A stretch of 12,432 nt of DNA from a bacterium (GTDB lineage Bacteria; BMS3Abin14), in assembly GCA_020350725.1 (NCBI GenBank), contig CP070719.1, positions 1,342,890 through 1,355,321 of the forward strand, read 5' to 3'. Under the pieces are notes generated by a model. The model was not told where the DNA came from and ran no database searches. It saw only the letters and a list, made by a program, of their open reading frames with translations. Position numbers and translations under genes: made by a program. Shown in pieces: positions 6,227-12,432 of this stretch. Each line of letters opens with the position of its first letter. Position 1 is the first letter of the stretch.

Positions 6227-8350
6227 GTGACCCTTACCATGCCCGGGAAGTCCCCGAACTTTTTTCAGCGACGCTTCCATCTCCCCCACGCTGTCCTGGC
6301 CGTTATCCTCCTCGTTCTGCCCATATCTTCAGGGTGGACCCAGGACGTTACCCTTCAACCGCCACCGGGAACCTACCGCTCACCTGTCTCTCTTCGCATC
6401 CTGGCCCCCTCGGGCTGGGTGGTCCATTACACACTCGACGGCTCCAGGCCCTCCACGCGTTCGCCTCTCTTCGAGGACTCTCTGATCATAGACAGGGATA
6501 CTGTGTTCAAATACGTTGCGGTCCATCCAACGGACGGCAGGGGAAAGATCATGGAGGCCCTTTACCGCATCGAGGCAAGCCCTACCGGAAAAGAGGAGTT
6601 TCGAACCACTGCCGAACCTCCCGGCGGTGACTACGTGAACCGGATCCAGGTCAGGCTCGTATCCAGACCGGGAGCCACGATATACTATACCCTTGACGGA
6701 TCCGAACCGGATACGTCCAGCCTCGTATTCACCACCCCCCTTCTCATCGCCACCGATACCGTCCTGCGGTTCTTCGCCGTTGACGAGACGGGGGAGAGGG
6801 AACCTCTGAGGCAGGAGAGATATGTCTACAGACTGATCAAAACCCTCGTCGACACGACACCACCTGTTGTGAGCGCCGTCCCCAGCCCCGAGGAATTCAA
6901 AGCCGGGGATCTGGTGAGGATGCAGTCCAATGAGGAGTGCATCGTCTATTACACTGTGGACGGCTCCGAACCGACGGAAAGATCTTCTCAGTACACCGAA
7001 CCTCTTCTCCTGGAAATGAACACGGTCCTGAAATTTTTCGCAGTCGACACCCAGGGAAACCGCAGCAGCACAGAGGTCGAGAATTATGTCGTCGACAGTC
7101 TGGCGCCGACTGTGAAGATCTACCCCGATCCCGGGCTTTATGCTTCGCCCTTGACCGTCCGCTTGGAGGTGTCCGAGGAGGCGGCGTCGGTCTATTACAC
7201 CCTTGACGGATCCCTTCCCGACGAGAAGGCCACCCCTTACAGGGCGCCCATCATCCTGACCGGCGACACCCTGGTCAGGTATTTCGCCGTGGACCGGGCA
7301 GGGAACCGCCAGGAGGTCCAGGAGGCTCGATTTGTCCTGGATGGTGCGCCGCCGAGGACGGTCGTGTCCCCGCCCGGCGGGACCTTTAAACCACCCATTT
7401 CCGTCAGCCTCGAGACGGAGGAGGGGGCCAGGATCCACTACTCCGTGGATGGTCAGGCTCCCAATACCGCGGGACCGCTTTACACGTCCTCCTTTCGATT
7501 CATCAGAGCGACGACGCTGCAGTTCTTCGCGGTGGACGGTGTCGGAAACAGGGAGGATATCCAGACCCACCGATACACGCTGATGAACGGGGTTTGGCGG
7601 AAGTACGCCCGGGGCGTCTTCCTTATTCCGAGCGTCACCAACGGCAAGACCTTCTGGATGGGGTCGGAGGCCGGCCTTGTTGTCTACCGGGTCGGTTCCG
7701 GATCCAGGAAATTCGTGGGCGAGCGTGAAGGGCTCGCGGGCAAGAGGATCAACGATCTGGTCCTGGACGAGGAGGGCCGGCTCTGGGTAGCCACCGAGGA
7801 GGGACTCGACAGACAGGATAGAGGCGGCGGTTTCTCCCTCATTGGAAAGGACCAGGGCCTTCCGGCCAGCGAGGTTCTGGGTATCGGAGTTGATACGGAC
7901 AACAGTATCTGGGCGGGAACGTCCAAAGGAGTTGCCCACATCAGGGACGATAGGGTGGTAGAGGTGCTGACCGAGCAGGATGGCCTTGTGGACGATCATG
8001 TCCTGACGGTTGCCGTCGATGCCCAGGGCAACAAGTGGCTCGGAACCAGGAAGGGCCTGTCCAAGTTCACCGGATCGGAGTGGCGCAACTTCACGAAAGA
8101 AAGCGGACTCGTGGACAATGAGATCAGGACCGTCGCCATTGACAGCGATTGGAAGGTCTGGTGCGGGACCAACCGCGGAATTTCCGTCTTCGATGGAGAG
8201 GTATGGACATCGTACAGGGCGTCCGATGGACTCCCCAGTGACCTGATAGAGCTGATCGCCCCCGATCCGGACGGCGAGGTCTGGGTGGCGACAAAGGCAG
8301 GGGTGGCACGGTTCGACGGAGAGAAGTGGATCCGAGAGGAATCCCCCTGA
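6227..8350 (+). CDS. Exported protein: five chitobiase C-terminal-type repeats plus six-unit beta-propeller
   Basis: A 707-residue protein. GTG is chosen because AAGGA (6216-6220) lies 6 nt before it; an in-frame ATG at 6239 has none. A Sec-type signal (RR at 15-16, hydrophobic 22-34, likely cleavage near 36-39) points to export. Residues about 41-451 contain five copies of a Fn3-like CHB_HEX_C repeat, each with an (H/Y)Y(T/S)(L/V)DG core at 67, 153, 241, 323 and 404 and, about 30 residues later, a F(F/K)AVD-like end. Residues 454-707 hold six propeller units with the pattern (V/L)W(V/L/A)(A/G)T..G(L/V/I), as in 'two-component regulator propeller' (Reg_prop) domains. No kinase, membrane anchor or catalytic motif follows, so it is a sensor-like domain without an obvious output. 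It may bind carbohydrate or protein at the surface; the function is unknown. It faces the minus-strand operon divergently. Confidence 0.9.
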   Translation: MTLTMPGKSPNFFQRRFHLPHAVLAVILLVLPISSGWTQDVTLQPPPGTYRSPVSLRILAPSGWVVHYTLDGSRPSTRSPLFEDSLIIDRDTVFKYVAVHPTDGRGKIMEALYRIEASPTGKEEFRTTAEPPGGDYVNRIQVRLVSRPGATIYYTLDGSEPDTSSLVFTTPLLIATDTVLRFFAVDETGEREPLRQERYVYRLIKTLVDTTPPVVSAVPSPEEFKAGDLVRMQSNEECIVYYTVDGSEPTERSSQYTEPLLLEMNTVLKFFAVDTQGNRSSTEVENYVVDSLAPTVKIYPDPGLYASPLTVRLEVSEEAASVYYTLDGSLPDEKATPYRAPIILTGDTLVRYFAVDRAGNRQEVQEARFVLDGAPPRTVVSPPGGTFKPPISVSLETEEGARIHYSVDGQAPNTAGPLYTSSFRFIRATTLQFFAVDGVGNREDIQTHRYTLMNGVWRKYARGVFLIPSVTNGKTFWMGSEAGLVVYRVGSGSRKFVGEREGLAGKRINDLVLDEEGRLWVATEEGLDRQDRGGGFSLIGKDQGLPASEVLGIGVDTDNSIWAGTSKGVAHIRDDRVVEVLTEQDGLVDDHVLTVAVDAQGNKWLGTRKGLSKFTGSEWRNFTKESGLVDNEIRTVAIDSDWKVWCGTNRGISVFDGEVWTSYRASDGLPSDLIELIAPDPDGEVWVATKAGVARFDGEKWIREESP

Positions 8351-8438
8351 CCGGCGTTCAGAGAACGGGATAACAAGCGGTCCAGTTTGAAATTGAAATT
8401 CCACCCAGATCCCTGAATTTCCCCACCGAAAATAACAG

Positions 8439-8465
8439 GGCGCCGGGCGATATTTGACCCGCGCC
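8439..8465 (+). other. GC-rich hairpin downstream of the propeller gene
   Basis: GGCGC-C-GGG (8439-8447) can pair with CCCGCGCC (8458-8465) with one bulged base around a 10-nt loop. No T-run follows, so an intrinsic terminator is not assured. A weaker GCC-GAAT-GGC followed by seven Ts lies at about 8492-8508 and together they could end transcription before the regulator gene. Confidence 0.35.
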
Positions 8466-8519
8466 TCCCTCGTAATCCCGGTATTTTACCGCCGAATGGC
8501 TTTTTTTGCCTTTATTCCC

Positions 8520-8548
8520 TTGACAAAATCGCTTCTGCGGATTAAAAG
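8520..8548 (+). promoter_or_regulatory. Sigma-70-like promoter of the XRE-cupin gene
   Basis: A perfect TTGACA (8520-8525) is followed after 17 nt by TAAAAG (8543-8548), 4 of 6 to a -10 box, in AT-rich DNA that contrasts with the surroundings. The predicted start near 8555 leaves a leader of about 93 nt. TATTAT (8573-8578) is a possible alternative -10 but lacks a good -35. Confidence 0.5.
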
Positions 8549-8557
8549 CGCATTTTA
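8543..8557. promoter_or_regulatory. Palindrome overlapping the -10, candidate operator
   Basis: TAAAA-GCGCA-TTTTA has perfect 5-bp arms and overlaps the predicted -10. It sits inside a larger imperfect palindrome, AAAATCGCTT (8525-8534) against AAGCGCATTTT (8546-8556). XRE regulators commonly bind such inverted repeats over their own promoter, so autorepression is plausible; this is inferred. Confidence 0.35.
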
Positions 8558-8647
8558 TTAAACTTTTTAGTCTATTATATTGTGCATGGGGAGTGGCGGT
8601 CAGAAGTACCCTTGCGGCCCATCTGAGGGGCTCACTCAGCAGGAACG

Positions 8648-9190
8648 ATGAAGGTAGGGCAGAGAATAAAACGGCTGCGGGTTGCCAACAATCTGACGCA
8701 GGACGAGCTCGCCCTTCGATCCGATCTCACGAGGGGCTTTATCTCACTGGTGGAACGGGACAGGACCTCTATTTCCATCGAGGCGCTGGCGCAGATCCTG
8801 GATGTCCTCGGCACGACGCTCTCTGAGTTCTTCCGTCAACTGGAGGAACAGAAGGTCGTTTTCACCGTCGACGACCGTGTGCGGGTGGACCGTGAGGACG
8901 AAGAGGAGATCATCGAGCTCCTGATCCCCGGCGCCCAGCAGCACCTCATGGATCCGGCACTGGTGAGTATTGAACCTGACAAATCCGCTGTGGATGAGGG
9001 ACATGAGGGCGAGGAGTTCGGAATGGTCCTGGAGGGAAGGGTTATCCTCGAGATCGAGGGCAGCGGCACCTACAGGCTGGAAAAGGGGGAGTGCTTCTAT
9101 TTCCCCGCCGATCGACCCCATCGCCTTTTCAACCCGGGCAGAAAGACCGCGAAGATCCTCTGGGTCGTATCGCCGCCGATGTTTCATTAA
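8648..9190 (+). CDS. XRE-family regulator with C-terminal cupin domain, likely polyamine-responsive
   Basis: A 180-residue regulator. Residues 1-62 form a lambda-repressor-type helix-turn-helix (LTQDELALRSDLTRGFISLV at 16-35 carries the two key helices). An acidic linker follows, then a cupin (about 105-176) with GHEGEEFGMVLEG and a second motif GECFYFPADRPHRLF. The HTH-cupin arrangement is that of PuuR and its relatives, where the cupin senses a small ligand; PuuR responds to putrescine. It lies upstream of and co-directional with the speD-pdaD-speE-speB genes, so control of polyamine synthesis is the natural guess. The ligand and target are inferred. AGGA lies only 3 nt before the ATG, but upstream in-frame codons are closed by a stop, so this is the only sensible start. 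Confidence 0.9.
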   Translation: MKVGQRIKRLRVANNLTQDELALRSDLTRGFISLVERDRTSISIEALAQILDVLGTTLSEFFRQLEEQKVVFTVDDRVRVDREDEEEIIELLIPGAQQHLMDPALVSIEPDKSAVDEGHEGEEFGMVLEGRVILEIEGSGTYRLEKGECFYFPADRPHRLFNPGRKTAKILWVVSPPMFH

Positions 9191-9432
9191 TACAGCGAAA
9201 AGTGGAAAGGAAAAGGTGGAAAGGGGAAAAACAGTATCTAGTGTCTAGATCTTAGTGTTTAGACTAGAACCAGCCTTCGCTAAAGCTACGGCAGGGCAAC
9301 CCAGAAACCAGAACCAGAAACTGCTCCTAGCGCCCTGCGGACGCAGTGGAAAGGTTAAAGGGAAAAGGTTAGATCAACGGGAGGCGATGACTCCGTTCAG
9401 GCCGTTCGAGCCCGGGAAGGAGGGGACAACAG
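9191..9432. repeat. Repeat-rich spacer between the regulator and speD
   Basis: This 242-base gap holds several low-complexity modules in series: GGAAAGG/AAAAGG units (9202-9229), a CTAG/TTAG series (about 9236-9267) with GTCTA...TAGAC arms (9243-9264), a near-palindrome GCCTTCGCTAAAGCTACGGC (9273-9292), and CCAGAAACCAGAACCAG tandems (about 9301-9320). No gene is supported; an ORF at 9255-9473 is built of this repeat DNA. A separate promoter for speD was not found. Confidence 0.65.
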
Positions 9433-9846
9433 ATGAAAGCTCTGGGAAGGCACATCCTGGTCGAATACTATGATTGCGATCCCGGCATTCTCAACGATCG
9501 TGATTTTATTGAAGGATCCATGAAGGACGCGGCCCGGAAAGCCGGGGCCACCATAGTGGATTCGATCTTCCAGCGTTTCTCTCCTCACGGTATCAGCGGT
9601 GTCGTGGTTATCGCCGAGTCCCACCTGGCCATCCACACCTGGCCGGAGTACGGCTACGCGGCCGTCGATCTGTTCACATGCGGGAAGAACGTCGATCCGT
9701 GGGTGGCCCACGAACTTCTCAGGAAGGCCTTCCGGGCAGGCAACACCCAGGAGAAGGAGCTGCTCCGCGGGGACCTGAAGGTCCTGGGAGCCGACGCCAC
9801 ATTCAAGCCGGTTGCGAACGGCCAGGCGGCGTCGTCACAGGTTTGA
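9433..9846 (+). CDS. speD: S-adenosylmethionine decarboxylase proenzyme, class 1b
   Basis: A 137-residue pyruvoyl enzyme that decarboxylates S-adenosylmethionine to give the aminopropyl donor for spermidine. The self-cleavage site E62-S63 in [15 protein letters not shown] is intact, and S63 would become the pyruvoyl group; H68 and C83 (DLFTCG) occupy the same positions as the catalytic residues of the Thermotoga maritima enzyme. The start [19 protein letters not shown] is typical of the short bacterial/archaeal form. About 15 residues at the C-terminus ([11 protein letters not shown] onward) exceed the usual core. AAGGAGGGG (9417-9425) lies 7 nt before the ATG. First of four tightly packed genes. 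SpeD relatives that decarboxylate arginine or ornithine exist, but the adjacent pdaD and speE favour the AdoMet role. Confidence 0.95.
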   Translation: MKALGRHILVEYYDCDPGILNDRDFIEGSMKDAARKAGATIVDSIFQRFSPHGISGVVVIAESHLAIHTWPEYGYAAVDLFTCGKNVDPWVAHELLRKAFRAGNTQEKELLRGDLKVLGADATFKPVANGQAASSQV

Positions 9847-9847
9847 C

Positions 9848-10330
9848 ATGATCATCCCCCTTCCCGACGCTTATTTCCTGGTCAGCGGCAGTTCCGAAGG
9901 GTACATGCCCCTGAACGCCTTCGACGGTGCCCTCCTCGATGCCGGCATCGGCAACACCAACCTGGTCAGGATGAGCAGCATCATTCCCCCCGGCGCCTCG
10001 CGGATCCAACCCGTTTCGTTGCCCCTCGGCGCCCTGATCCCGGTGGCCTATTCTTCCATTACCAGCACCGTCAAGGGGCAGACCATCTCCGCAGCTGTTG
10101 CCGCCGCCTTCCCCGAGGATGCCGAGCACCCCGGCGTCATCATGGAGTACAGCGCCGCCGGTCCTTCCGAGGAGACGGAACAGATCTGCAGGGACATGGC
10201 GTCCCACGCGCTGATATTGAGAGACCAGAAGGTGTCCCGCTTCGAGAGCACATCCGTCTCCCACCATGTCCAGAACGTGGGGGCGGCTATGGCCGCCGTC
10301 GTCCTCTGGACCAGGGAGGATTCCGGTTGA
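9848..10330 (+). CDS. pdaD: Pyruvoyl-dependent arginine decarboxylase
   Basis: A 160-residue protein that converts arginine to agmatine. GSSEG (14-18), [20 protein letters not shown] (21-40) and RMSSIIPP (41-48) match the PvlArgDC family; cleavage between S43 and S44 should yield the pyruvoyl-bearing chain. The later GVIMEY contains the conserved Glu that acts in catalysis. The ATG follows the speD stop by one base, with CAGG 6 nt upstream; a TTG at 9812 would add 12 residues that match nothing in the family and would overlap speD. Bacterial PvlArgDC is an alternative to the PLP enzyme SpeA. Expected assembly is a trimer of cleaved protomers. Confidence 0.94.
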   Translation: MIIPLPDAYFLVSGSSEGYMPLNAFDGALLDAGIGNTNLVRMSSIIPPGASRIQPVSLPLGALIPVAYSSITSTVKGQTISAAVAAAFPEDAEHPGVIMEYSAAGPSEETEQICRDMASHALILRDQKVSRFESTSVSHHVQNVGAAMAAVVLWTREDSG

Positions 10331-11157
10331 GCATCTGGTACACCGAGAAACACACCCCCCATTCCGGGATCACCATCGAGGTGAAAAAAGCCCTCTACCA
10401 TGCCGAAAGCCCCTTCCAGTCCATCGACGTTCTGGACACCTATGAGTTCGGGAAGGTCCTCCTCCTGGACGGGCTGGTGATGCTCACCGAACGGGACGAA
10501 TTCGTCTACCATGAGATGCTGGCCCACGTTCCCCTCCTGACCCATCCCCGCCCCAGGAATGTCCTTGTCGTCGGGGGGGGAGACGGCGGGACGGTCAGGG
10601 AGGTCCTCAAGCACGCCACCGTGGAGGCCGTAACCCTGGTGGAGATCGATCGGATGGTGGTGGAGACCTCCCTGGAATACCTGCCGGAGATCAGTGCCGG
10701 GCTCGGGGATTCGAGGGTGAGCATCGTATACGAGGACGGAGTGAAATACCTTGACCAGGCCGCCGACGGGACCTTCGACGCGATCCTGGTCGATTCCACG
10801 GATCCCGTGGGAGCGGCCGAAGCCCTGTTCTCGGCCGATTTCTTCCGGTCCTGCCGCCGTGCCCTGACCGCTCAGGGGGTTTTCGCCTCACAGACCGAAT
10901 CACCCTTCTACCACATGGCCTTCATGAAGGAGGTCTCGAGGAGGCTGAGTGGAATTTTCGGGGTCTCTCGGTTCTACTTCGCTCCGGTGACCACCTACCC
11001 GAGCGGCAACTGGAGCTTCGTTCTCGGACAGATGGATCCGGGGGCCGAACCCCGGCTCGGGGACGGCGCGTCCCTGGCCTCGCGCTACTACACTCCTGAG
11101 ATCCACACAGCCTGTTTCGCCCGTCCCAGATTCCTCGTCGAGGCCCTTCAGGAATGA
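10327..11157 (+). CDS. speE: Spermidine synthase (aminopropyltransferase)
   Basis: A 276-residue enzyme that transfers aminopropyl from decarboxylated S-adenosylmethionine to putrescine. The fold's markers are present: start [30 protein letters not shown] (45-64), the GGGDGG loop (83-88) for the nucleotide, and VDSTDPVG with D156 and D159 in the active site. The start is TTG, overlapping the pdaD stop (TTGA); AGGGAGGA (10313-10320) lies 6 nt upstream and supports it. The length is normal for bacterial SpeE. Acceptor specificity cannot be read with certainty; agmatine, giving N1-aminopropylagmatine, is an alternative known in some thermophiles. Confidence 0.95.
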   Translation: MSIWYTEKHTPHSGITIEVKKALYHAESPFQSIDVLDTYEFGKVLLLDGLVMLTERDEFVYHEMLAHVPLLTHPRPRNVLVVGGGDGGTVREVLKHATVEAVTLVEIDRMVVETSLEYLPEISAGLGDSRVSIVYEDGVKYLDQAADGTFDAILVDSTDPVGAAEALFSADFFRSCRRALTAQGVFASQTESPFYHMAFMKEVSRRLSGIFGVSRFYFAPVTTYPSGNWSFVLGQMDPGAEPRLGDGASLASRYYTPEIHTACFARPRFLVEALQE

Positions 11158-12005
11158 CCTGGAAGCGGACAGCCACATTTCTCTGTGCTGACAGCTCACC
11201 GGAAAATGGGGACGTGGTCCTGATGGGAGTGCCCTTCGACGGAACCTCCTGCTTCAGGCCCGGTTCGAGGTTCGGTCCCCATTCCATCAGGATCTGGTCG
11301 GATGTGCTGGAGAGCTTCAGCCCCGAGCTCGACATGGACCTCGAGGAGATCCGCCTGGGGGACCTCGGCGACCTCGAAGTTCCCGTCGCGGGATGGGACG
11401 AGGTTGCCCTGAGGATACGGGAGTCGATGGCGCCCCTGCTCGCTGAGGGAAAGATCCCCGTCGTCCTCGGAGGTGAGCACCTCATTTCCCTGGCGGCTGT
11501 CGGCGCCTGCCTCGATCGCTATCCGAACCTGTGCGTCCTTCACGTCGACGCCCACCTCGATCTCAGGGACGAGTACGAATCCGACCGGCACACCCACGCC
11601 ACGGTTATGCGACGGGTGATGGATCTGTTGGGGTCGGACCGTGTCTTCCAGTGGGGCGTGAGGTCCGGCACCCGGGAGGAGTGGAAGATGGCCCGATCGG
11701 TTGGAACCATCATTGACACTCCCTCCGAGATCCGTGACCGCCTTGGAGGCCGGCCCCTCTACCTGAGCCTGGATCTTGACGTCCTCGACCCCTCCATCCT
11801 GCCCGAGACCGGTGCTCCGGAGCCCGGCGGCCTTTTCTTCAGGGAACTCCTGAACTTCCTGCACGCCCTCAGAGGCCTGCCCATAGTCGGCGCCGACGTG
11901 GTTGAGTACAGCCCCGCCGGCCCCGGGATGGGAGGCCCCTCCGGCGCCGTGGCGGCCAAGGTGGTGCGGGAGGTGATCCTGCTGTGCGAAGCGGGGAGAA
12001 CCTAG
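11154..12005 (+). CDS. speB: Agmatinase (ureohydrolase)
   Basis: A 283-residue ureohydrolase that hydrolyses agmatine to putrescine and urea. All six dimanganese ligands are in place: H109 (GGEH), D132, H134 and D136 (VDAHLD), D207 and D209 (LDLDVLDP). VPFDGTSCFRPGSRFGP near the start and ETGAPEPGG after the second Asp pair match the agmatinase type rather than arginase. The ATG overlaps the speE stop by 4 nt (ATGA). With PdaD it completes the arginine-to-putrescine route. An aminopropylagmatinase role is possible if SpeE uses agmatine first; both would yield spermidine. Confidence 0.93.
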   Translation: MTWKRTATFLCADSSPENGDVVLMGVPFDGTSCFRPGSRFGPHSIRIWSDVLESFSPELDMDLEEIRLGDLGDLEVPVAGWDEVALRIRESMAPLLAEGKIPVVLGGEHLISLAAVGACLDRYPNLCVLHVDAHLDLRDEYESDRHTHATVMRRVMDLLGSDRVFQWGVRSGTREEWKMARSVGTIIDTPSEIRDRLGGRPLYLSLDLDVLDPSILPETGAPEPGGLFFRELLNFLHALRGLPIVGADVVEYSPAGPGMGGPSGAVAAKVVREVILLCEAGRT

Positions 12006-12432
12006 TTCGGGGTTCACAGTGCAGTTCACCGTTCAGAGTTGGGAACCGCCGTGATTAGTGATTCGTGATTTGTGATTCGTTTTTTCTCCGCGTCCCCGTG
12101 TCCCCGCGTCAGCATTTCATGGGATTGCTTCACGCGGTTTCCGGTTCGCAATGACAACCGCTTGTTCGCCCCATCTCCTCTGCGCCCTCTCTGGACCCTG
12201 GCCTCTGGACTCTGGACTCATTTGTCCCCGTGTCCCCGCGTCCGCCTTTCATGGGATTGCTTCACGCGGTTTCCGGTTCGCAATGACAACCGCTTTTCTC
12301 TCCGTGTCCGTTGAGTTACGTTCCATGTTCCACGTACTAACTGAGAGCTGAGACCTGAGTCCTAAGTGCTCAGTGATATGTGATAAGTAACAGCTCAATA
12401 TACTTATCTCTTATCACTTATCTCTCAGAACT
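12006..12432. repeat. Gene-free right flank made of repeat modules
   Basis: No gene is supported in these 427 bases. After the speB stop come a GTTCAC-rich stretch (12011-12045), a GTGATT series (12048-12079), a repeated unit (12092-12163 and 12224-12295), a GTCCAGAG-type block (12181-12220), a TGTTCCACG block (12318-12345) and a GATAAG/CTTATC block (12366-12425). Most are reverse complements of modules at 110-680. No clear intrinsic terminator was found: the TTTTTT at 12080-12085 lacks a stem before it. Confidence 0.85.
12092..12295 (+). repeat. Two 72-bp direct repeats spaced 132 bp apart
   Basis: 12092-12163 and 12224-12295 agree at 70 of 72 positions. Each begins with GTCCCCGTGTCCCCGCGTC and ends with the GCAATGACAACCGCTT version of the CATTGCGA module. 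A GTCCAGAG-type block (12181-12220) lies between them. ORFs across this stretch repeat the same peptide and look like repeat DNA read as protein. Confidence 0.85.

Noticed and set aside
6380-8404. 674-aa open frame on the minus strand
   Set aside because: Antisense to the propeller gene; its repeats are the mirror of the real protein's repeats. The plus frame has a signal peptide, a Shine-Dalgarno and known domains.
9255-9473. 72-aa frame upstream of speD
   Set aside because: Made of repeat modules and overlaps the speD start and its Shine-Dalgarno; no family features.
11196-12029. 277-aa minus-strand open frame
   Set aside because: Antisense to speB, which has all six metal ligands in the opposite frame.
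12072-12314. Two overlapping small frames with an internally repeated peptide
   Set aside because: The repeat is the 72-bp DNA duplication read as protein; the CATTGCGA/GCAATGAC repeat family commonly gives such spurious calls.
110-12425. CRISPR array in either flank
   Set aside because: The repeats are heterogeneous modules without regular repeat-spacer spacing, and there are no cas genes.
218-12425. Composite transposon bounded by inverted insertion sequences
   Set aside because: No transposase, integrase or fragment of one is present in the flanks, no target duplication can be seen, and module order differs between ends.

Overview
GC-rich bacterial chromosomal DNA. The gene set and the style of the intergenic DNA (many degenerate 'text-like' repeats) suggest a deltaproteobacterial / Desulfobacterota-type anaerobe, perhaps from a metagenome. 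This is inference: there is no rRNA or other phylogenetic marker in the window.

Layout. (1) Positions 1-29 may be the first nine codons of a minus-strand gene running off the left edge. (2) 30-691 is gene-free and full of short repeat modules. (3) 692-5875 is a five-gene minus-strand operon, read right to left: a medium-chain dehydrogenase of the glucose dehydrogenase type whose catalytic zinc ligands are mostly missing; a NosR/PceC/NirI-like membrane flavoprotein with two CX3CP motifs; a 79-aa single-span membrane protein; the radical SAM enzyme of the AmmeMemoRadiSam system; and a fused Memo (AmrB) plus AMMECR1 (AmrA) protein with an N-terminal export or anchor region. The operon starts at a perfect extended -10 so close to the ATG that the mRNA should be leaderless. 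(4) 5876-6226 is a divergent intergenic region. (5) 6227-8350 (+) encodes an exported protein with five chitobiase C-terminal-type repeats followed by a six-unit 'two-component regulator' type beta-propeller. (6) 8648-12005 (+) is a polyamine locus: an XRE-cupin regulator, then speD, pdaD, speE and speB. (7) 12006-12432 is another gene-free repeat cluster.

The polyamine genes form a complete route. PdaD decarboxylates arginine to agmatine, SpeB hydrolyses agmatine to putrescine, SpeD makes decarboxylated S-adenosylmethionine, and SpeE transfers its aminopropyl group to give spermidine. Both decarboxylases are self-cleaving pyruvoyl enzymes, and speD-pdaD-speE-speB are tightly packed, with a 1-nt gap followed by two 4-nt overlaps. 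The XRE-cupin protein upstream resembles the PuuR architecture and is the obvious candidate regulator.

The minus-strand operon is the most enigmatic part. AmmeMemoRadiSam proteins have no settled function; here they are coupled to a membrane electron-transfer flavoprotein and a tiny membrane protein, and the Memo-AMMECR1 fusion appears to be exported or membrane-anchored. A further striking feature is that the two flanking non-coding regions share the same repeat modules in inverted orientation, so that from each gene block's last stop codon outward the modules follow a similar order.
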